DNA of 64,000 nt from Flammeovirgaceae bacterium (GTDB lineage: Bacteria > Bacteroidota > Bacteroidia > Cytophagales > Cyclobacteriaceae), in NCBI GenBank assembly GCA_016712035.1, contig JADJRT010000005.1, positions 1 through 64,000 of the forward strand, read 5' to 3'. Numbering within the stretch: position 1 is the first letter of the stretch; every line of letters begins with the position of its first letter. A program made the translations under genes and the position numbers. The notes under the pieces are model-generated. The model was not told the DNA's origin. It ran no database searches and worked only from the letters and a program-made list of their open reading frames with translations. Below, piece by piece: positions 58,941-64,000 of the stretch.

Positions 58941-61559
58941 TTATCTCGTTAATATAAATGCACCCCAGTAATAGGGATTGGGGTATTCTCTACGCAGATT
59001 TTCTTGGGCCGCACGAAATGATGCGCGCATATCCTTCGTCTTTAACCAGTGCGAATAAAAATCCACCATCAATTTTTGTGTCGCCTCATCATCTACTTTC
59101 CATAGACTCATAATCATATTTTGTGCTCCCGCTACACGCAAGGCACGTTGCAATCCATACACGCCTTCACCATGATTTACATCGCCATTAGCCGTTTCGC
59201 ATGCCGAAAGCACGACTAACAACGTAGAGTCGAGATTTAGATTAATTACTTCAAAAGCGGTAAGCAATCCATCTTCTTCCTTGGAATCTGAATCATTGAC
59301 ACCAGCTAGTGCAATACCCGATCGGATCATTGTTTCCGCTAATGAATATGATTCACTTCCCTCTCCCGGATTAAAAAAACCATGACTTGCCAAATGCAAT
59401 ACAGTTGGTTCATTCAGGTTTTTCAGATTCTTCTCTGTTGCATCTTCACCCATAAACAATTGAGTCTGCCACTTGGCCATCATCAAAGCTCTGCTAAGAA
59501 GTTCTACTTCTTTTCCGGTACCGGGTAAGTCAACAAATTTTCCGGGTTCACCTTCTTTTGAATATTGCGGTCGCCCAAAAAGTGCCGCGTTGTGATTCTT
59601 GCTCTTCTTTGAGTTTACACGTGGATTCAAAATATCTTTCGTATTTGTAACGACAACAAGATCTGTTTCATCCAACGCGTATTTTCCATTTCTGGGATCC
59701 CGAAGTGTATTCAAATTAAGTTGATTATAGATTCCGTCATTTGAAAGGCAGATTCGTTGGGGCATTTTATTCTTTGGCATATGACTCCGAATGGAATCGA
59801 TTATAGGTTGCCAATAGGTTTTATAAGACAATGAATCTTCCGCATGAAGTGTTATGGAATTGTAATAGTTCTTGTAAAACTGTTTATCGAGGTGTTTAGA
59901 TTTTGTACTCATGACCAAAGACATAACCGGTTGTTGTGTTGTCTCAGGCGTAATAATCAAAGCCCCATAAACCAATCCATCTACAAGCCGGACTATTTCG
60001 ACCGCGGCCTCTTTTGGTTTTAAAGATTTCTGTATCGTGCGCCATGTTACTTTTTCAAATTGGAAGCCCGATCTGAAAGTGCGAGAATTTTCAGCAAGCC
60101 ATTTTTCGTTTTCTTCAATCTTAACCTTTAAGTTGTGAAGATCGGTGGCTGGCATTTTACCTTCAACCAGCCCTTGCGCCAACTGATTTTTCCGTTCCTC
60201 CCAAAGGCTATAGATCTTAATCAAAATGGTGTCTCCACTTTGCAAAATATTTTTCTTCATGCGCTTGCTGGCATTGAGAATAACAGCCTTCGTGGTTAGT
60301 TGTAAATCAAACAACCGACCGGGAATCTCCTTGTTGATATAGGGTGTCTCAGAATCCTGCAGCGGAATTAGTCCGGAAATATTTAAAGCAAAAGATTTAT
60401 AAGACTCAATGAATTCAAGTTGATTTTTATAGAAAGCAAGTTTTTCATTATCAGTCAAATAGGTAAAGTTGTGAACAATATCATCTAGCAAGCTTTGAAT
60501 CAAATCATTATAAATGGAGTCGGCCTGTGCGTAATTACCCGCCCAATGATAACTTTCTGCGAGATTAAACAAAGTGGTTTTATGAAGTGCCGGCTGTAGG
60601 GCTTCCTTTGATTGTTGAATCAAAAGAGATTCTCTGAGTAAAAAGATGGCCGAGTCGTATGATTCAAGAGCTAATTTTAGAGTTCCAAGATTATTCAGAA
60701 TGGCGGTGTGGAGATAAAAATTTTTATAATTACTATTAGCAATCCGCTCTAATGCTTCCTGCCAATAAAAATTTGCTGAATCATACTGCTCCCTGTTACT
60801 GTAAATACTCCCAAGATTTTGTAGGGCATTAATTTCGTTGAGTGGATCAGGTTTGATCTGAATCAAACGGTAGTACAGTAGGGCATACCGCAAAGCCTGA
60901 TCAATATTATAAATCTCATTATTATATGTAAATAAATTGTTAACAGTTGTCTGGTAGGTGGGCCACGATTCGTAATTGTCAGGATAAATTTCTTTTAGCA
61001 TAGTAAGTTGCAACTCGAGCAATTGAATCGCCTGAGGCACTTGTCCTTTACTGTAGTGAATAGAGGCATCTAAACTGTTAGTTGTAATCTGCGCATCAAA
61101 TAAGTCGTAGCTGGCAGTATCATAGTGAGCTTTGTTATCTTTAGGTATAGACACTAAAACAAACCTTGCCCAATTCAAATAATATTCCGCACTATCATAT
61201 GTTGCCAACCCCGCATAGGTCTTAGATAGCTCAGCCAGCGATTCAACCTGACCTACATGTGGGAGATTATAAACGAGAAAGCTAAGATTAACAACTTGCT
61301 TAAAATTAGAGAGCGCTTGAAGGTAATCACCCAGCCCTGCCTGCGCATAACCCTTGTTTGACAAGGATGCCATGTATTGACTTGTATTTTTCCCAAACTG
61401 ATGAGTGGCCAATTCCAGTGCCTGGTTGGCTGCAATAATTGCTTCTGCATACTTACCCCTCATGATATAGCTGGATGCTTTTTTATTCACGCTCTTCCAA
61501 TCCTGACAAACAGCTTGAAAATAAATTAAGGGGAAAAGAAGAAGGAATAAAAAACGCAT
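58941..61559 (-). CDS. TPR-CHAT domain protein (caspase-like peptidase)
   Basis: 872 residues. Signal peptide (FLFLLLFPLIYFQAVC), many TPR units to about residue 400 (for example SLSNKGYAQAGLGDYLQAL, NLGSIYSNREQYDSANFYW, NNLGTLKLALESYDSAIFL), then a CHAT domain with the caspase-clan dyad: His ~726 in LHLASHGFF and Cys ~787 in VLSACETA, followed by GVYGLQRALRVAGAQNMIMSLWKVDD. It should be exported, unlike CRISPR-linked TPR-CHAT proteases, and no CRISPR genes are near. ATG 61559 rather than TTG 61565. Target unknown. The downstream 430 bases and LRR cassette are on the same strand. Intact. Confidence 0.9.
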   Translation of the reverse strand: MRFLFLLLFPLIYFQAVCQDWKSVNKKASSYIMRGKYAEAIIAANQALELATHQFGKNTSQYMASLSNKGYAQAGLGDYLQALSNFKQVVNLSFLVYNLPHVGQVESLAELSKTYAGLATYDSAEYYLNWARFVLVSIPKDNKAHYDTASYDLFDAQITTNSLDASIHYSKGQVPQAIQLLELQLTMLKEIYPDNYESWPTYQTTVNNLFTYNNEIYNIDQALRYALLYYRLIQIKPDPLNEINALQNLGSIYSNREQYDSANFYWQEALERIANSNYKNFYLHTAILNNLGTLKLALESYDSAIFLLRESLLIQQSKEALQPALHKTTLFNLAESYHWAGNYAQADSIYNDLIQSLLDDIVHNFTYLTDNEKLAFYKNQLEFIESYKSFALNISGLIPLQDSETPYINKEIPGRLFDLQLTTKAVILNASKRMKKNILQSGDTILIKIYSLWEERKNQLAQGLVEGKMPATDLHNLKVKIEENEKWLAENSRTFRSGFQFEKVTWRTIQKSLKPKEAAVEIVRLVDGLVYGALIITPETTQQPVMSLVMSTKSKHLDKQFYKNYYNSITLHAEDSLSYKTYWQPIIDSIRSHMPKNKMPQRICLSNDGIYNQLNLNTLRDPRNGKYALDETDLVVVTNTKDILNPRVNSKKSKNHNAALFGRPQYSKEGEPGKFVDLPGTGKEVELLSRALMMAKWQTQLFMGEDATEKNLKNLNEPTVLHLASHGFFNPGEGSESYSLAETMIRSGIALAGVNDSDSKEEDGLLTAFEVINLNLDSTLLVVLSACETANGDVNHGEGVYGLQRALRVAGAQNMIMSLWKVDDEATQKLMVDFYSHWLKTKDMRASFRAAQENLRREYPNPYYWGAFILTR

Positions 61560-61562
61560 TCT

Positions 61563-61570
61563 CAAAATTA
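61563..61570 (-). promoter_or_regulatory. -7 box directly before the TPR-CHAT start
   Basis: TAATTTTG (reverse strand) is a perfect TAnnTTTG ending 3 bases before the ATG at 61559, so a transcript from it would be almost leaderless. The nearest TTTG upstream is 25 bases away, a wide gap. Confidence 0.35.
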
Positions 61571-61594
61571 AGGAAAGCTAAATGCGTTTGGAAA

Positions 61595-62404
61595 TCAAAG
61601 TTTAGAGACGTCTATCTTAAAAAGTTCAGCCGCGTTCTTCCACAGGATAAGTTCTTTCTTTTCTTCAGGCAGATCAAGTTGTTTCATAAAATTCAAATAC
61701 GAACTCATATTTGATATAGGCCAGTCGGTACCATACAACAAATAGCGTGGATTCCCAGCGTAAGTAATCATTTCTTCTAGCTCATTCTTCATATACTTCT
61801 CGAACTTATCAGAAAAATCACCGAGCACCAATCCAGAGAAATCAGCAAATACATTTTTGTTTTTATAAACTACTTCCATACAATCTTTTATCCAGGGATT
61901 GCCCACATGACAAATGACAATTTTCAAGTCAGGAAAATCCACGGCTACATCATCAATATGGATAGGGTGAGAATATTTAATTTTACCCTTCGGTGAATAG
62001 GTATCACCCGAGTGGAACATAACGGGGACATCATATTCAACAGCCATATCATAAACAACTTTCATCCGGTTATCGTGGGGATAAAAAAGTTCGTACCCCG
62101 GATAAAGCTTTAATCCCTTTATTAGACCCGTTTCAAGATACTGACTGATCTCGCGCAAATCGCGATGATCATAATTTAAATAACTGATGCCCGCTACCAC
62201 GCCAAGGTTATCTCTTCCACTAATTGCCTCAACTACTTTTTGCGTACTGGGCCGGTGTTCATTCACTTTATAGGATGTAAGCACCAGCGAATAATTGACC
62301 TTGTTTTCTATCATAGTCTCAGAGAGTTTGTCAAGACAATCTTCCAAAGAAACTACGCGCTCCTCATGATAGTTATTAATGTGAGTATGAACATCAATAA
62401 TCAT
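61595..62404 (-). CDS. Metal-dependent amidohydrolase (ACMSD-like)
   Basis: 269 residues, TIM barrel of the amidohydrolase-2 family. Metal ligands: IIDVHTHIN (HxH) at the N-terminus, GLKLYPGYELF, VMFHSGD (His), ICHVGNPW (His) and LLYGTDWP (Asp). Family reactions are decarboxylations or hydrolysis of ring compounds; the specific substrate is not visible. ATG 62404. The TPR-CHAT gene follows after 35 bases. No signal peptide; cytoplasmic. Intact. Confidence 0.88.
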   Translation of the reverse strand: MIIDVHTHINNYHEERVVSLEDCLDKLSETMIENKVNYSLVLTSYKVNEHRPSTQKVVEAISGRDNLGVVAGISYLNYDHRDLREISQYLETGLIKGLKLYPGYELFYPHDNRMKVVYDMAVEYDVPVMFHSGDTYSPKGKIKYSHPIHIDDVAVDFPDLKIVICHVGNPWIKDCMEVVYKNKNVFADFSGLVLGDFSDKFEKYMKNELEEMITYAGNPRYLLYGTDWPISNMSSYLNFMKQLDLPEEKKELILWKNAAELFKIDVSKL

Positions 62405-62506
62405 ATTTCAAAGTTTTTTAGTGAGTTTACCCAAAGATAACAATAGCAGTTGGCGTTTCGAAATGATCCCATCTTAGAAGATGCCGGTTAAAATAGACAA
62501 GTTCAA

Positions 62507-64000
62507 CTAGTTGATCTTCATAAACTTCTTATAATGACTTGAAAAATCATTTTGAAGTTGAATCATATAGATTCCTGCTGGTTGTTGTTGCAGATTGATT
62601 ACTGTGGTGTGTTCTTTAAATTGAGGCAATTGTTCTGACCGATAAATCACTTTGCCAGAAAAGTCTACAATTCTTATTTTGATCATTGATGTTTGATGAT
62701 GTGATACTTCCAAAACGATTTCGTTTGTGGTGGGATTCGGAAAAATCTCCCAATCAACGTACATTACTTCATCATCAGCACCCATTATGATATCTGTTGA
62801 CGCCTTGAACTTCGCATAAAAAACATCTTTATAACCAGAAGAAGATAAAATTTGCTGAGTAGGTTCTCCCTTTCCCAAAATAAAGTTATTGCCATTAAAG
62901 TATCCTGCTATATAGGAATTGCCTTCCTCATCTACGGCAATACTCTTTCCCTCGTCATTACCACTGCTCCCTGCGTTAGTAGCCCAAATAAGATCTCCAT
63001 AGAAAGTGTATTTGGCAACAAAGACATCAAACTTACCCTCTCCTATTAATTTGATTGCATTTTTACTTGCAAAATTGAGTTCATCATTAAAATATCCGGT
63101 AACATAAACACTGTTTTGAAAATCTGTTACTAAAGAAAGGCCACGATCAAAACCAGGCCCCATGGCAGATCTTGCCCAGAGGTTTTTCCCAGTTGCATCG
63201 TATTTAGCAATAAACGCCCCGTAATCGCCAGGACTTGATAATATCCCATTACCAAATACCGCATTTCCAAAAAAGTCACCTGTCAGGTAAATATTATCTT
63301 CTAAATCTACTGCCACCCCACTTAGGCTACCTGAACTGCCAGTAAACGGAAGAATGTTCCACACCAAAGAACCCGTATTCGTTAATTTGGTTAAAGTAAA
63401 AGAGTTTCCATCACCACCGCACAATACAACATTCAACTTTTTATCCAGCGCTATACTTAATCCGTTACCCAGTCCATTCTCAAGTACATGAACCCACACA
63501 AAATTTCCATCATTAGTAAACTTGGCTGCAAAAATTTTACTACCTGAAGTTGAAACTGTCTTTTCTGATGGTTCTCCTTTTCCAAAATAGCTTCACCTTC
63601 TATTCCACCCGTTAATGTAAACATTCGAAGAAGCATCTGTAACAATTGAATATCCAGCATCAGTATTCTCACCCCCAGCAGCTTTGGCCATAATAAATTT
63701 CCATCGGGGTCATATTTGGCTAAGAAAATTTCTCCAAAAGATCCAATTAATGTGGTCTCCGACAACTCTCCTGCTCCAAATACAGCTTCATTAGAAAATC
63801 TTCCGGTTACAAAACAATTTCCGCTATTATCAGTAGCAACTCCATAACCAATAATACTATTACTCTGTACACCACCTTTCACCCAAAGTAAGTTTCCTTG
63901 GGGATCGTATTTTGCGATAAATAGACCGTTAATAAATAAGGTCGTTTCATTCGTCTGACCCTTTCCAAAAACAGCATTCCATCCAGAGTCTCCTAATATA
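62507..64000 (-). CDS. Secreted SBBP/beta-propeller repeat protein with T9SS sorting domain (frame broken, partial)
   Basis: The gene runs past the right edge. Repeats of SBBP type alternate AKYDPDGNLLW/AKYTFYGDLIW and GNSYIAGYFNGN-like units, giving a propeller. The last ~80 residues are a type IX secretion (T9SS type A) sorting domain (IFPNPTTNEIVLEV, then QQPAGIYMIQL), so the protein goes to the cell surface or medium. Three single-base changes break the frame between about 63575 and 63690 (one G lost near 63688, one A gained and one T lost near 63600); with them corrected the repeats read through. Confidence 0.85.

Noticed and set aside
58941..61559. TPR-CHAT protein as part of a type III-E CRISPR (Craspase) system
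   Set aside because: It has a signal peptide and no CRISPR array or Cas gene is in the window.
1..64000. tRNA, rRNA and intact insertion sequences
   Set aside because: I looked for tRNA T-arm signatures, rRNA segments and transposase frames by eye and found none; a dedicated search was not possible.

Overview
The window looks like part of a chromosome from a Bacteroidota bacterium, most likely of the order Cytophagales. Supporting signs are a protein with a type IX secretion (T9SS) C-terminal sorting domain, a TonB-dependent receptor, promoters of the Bacteroidota form TTTG-N16-21-TAnnTTTG, many secreted proteins and lipoproteins of Bacteroidota type, a long PurF form, and a moderate, AT-leaning base composition. 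No tRNA, rRNA, CRISPR array, intact insertion sequence or prophage was seen.

Layout. 1-5.9 kb: edge of a Zn-dependent amidase, a K+(Na+)/H+ antiporter with a TrkA-C domain, and the conserved trio of circularly permuted ATP-grasp, alpha-E and transglutaminase-like proteins. 6-11.4 kb: a reverse-strand operon of outer-membrane channel, vanadium-type haloperoxidase lipoprotein and FecA-like TonB receptor, with a conserved unknown exported protein upstream. 11.4-19.1 kb: housekeeping genes (ECF sigma factor, GT2 glycosyltransferase, tgt, an LptF/G permease, an EamA transporter, ispE, fabI, murI). 19.2-28.8 kb: the membrane arm of respiratory complex I (nuoH, nuoI-N), interrupted after nuoH by a translationally coupled TPR histidine kinase. 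28.9-38.3 kb: purF-type amidophosphoribosyltransferase, a GT9 heptosyltransferase, an EVE protein, two paralogous exported proteins of unknown function, pyrR-pyrB and a cystathionine beta-synthase-type enzyme. 38.3-44.3 kb: two tandem OmpA-family proteins, penicillin-binding protein 1C coupled to a SecA-derived fragment, and an ArsC/Spx-like protein. 44.4-49.1 kb: a LysR regulator divergent from an isocitrate dehydrogenase, small protein, SbtA bicarbonate transporter and TerC run. 49.1-54.9 kb: a complete tripartite RND efflux operon. 55-58.5 kb: a cassette of two paralogous secreted leucine-rich-repeat proteins flanking a prohibitin-like lipoprotein and a small helical protein. 58.9-64 kb: a TPR-CHAT protein, an amidohydrolase and a T9SS cargo protein that runs off the edge.

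Quality warning. About twenty well-conserved genes are split by single-base gains or losses, nearly all in short homopolymers. In each case one base change (or a few) restores the family's usual length. Essential genes are affected (fabI, murI, nuoI, nuoM), so these are most simply uncorrected sequencing errors, not pseudogenes. I give each such gene as one full-length CDS and note where the frame breaks.

The less routine parts are the histidine kinase inside the complex I operon, the LRR/prohibitin cassette next to the TPR-CHAT protein, the LysR-IDH-SbtA-TerC cluster, the haloperoxidase-receptor operon, and the SecA-fragment gene coupled to pbpC.
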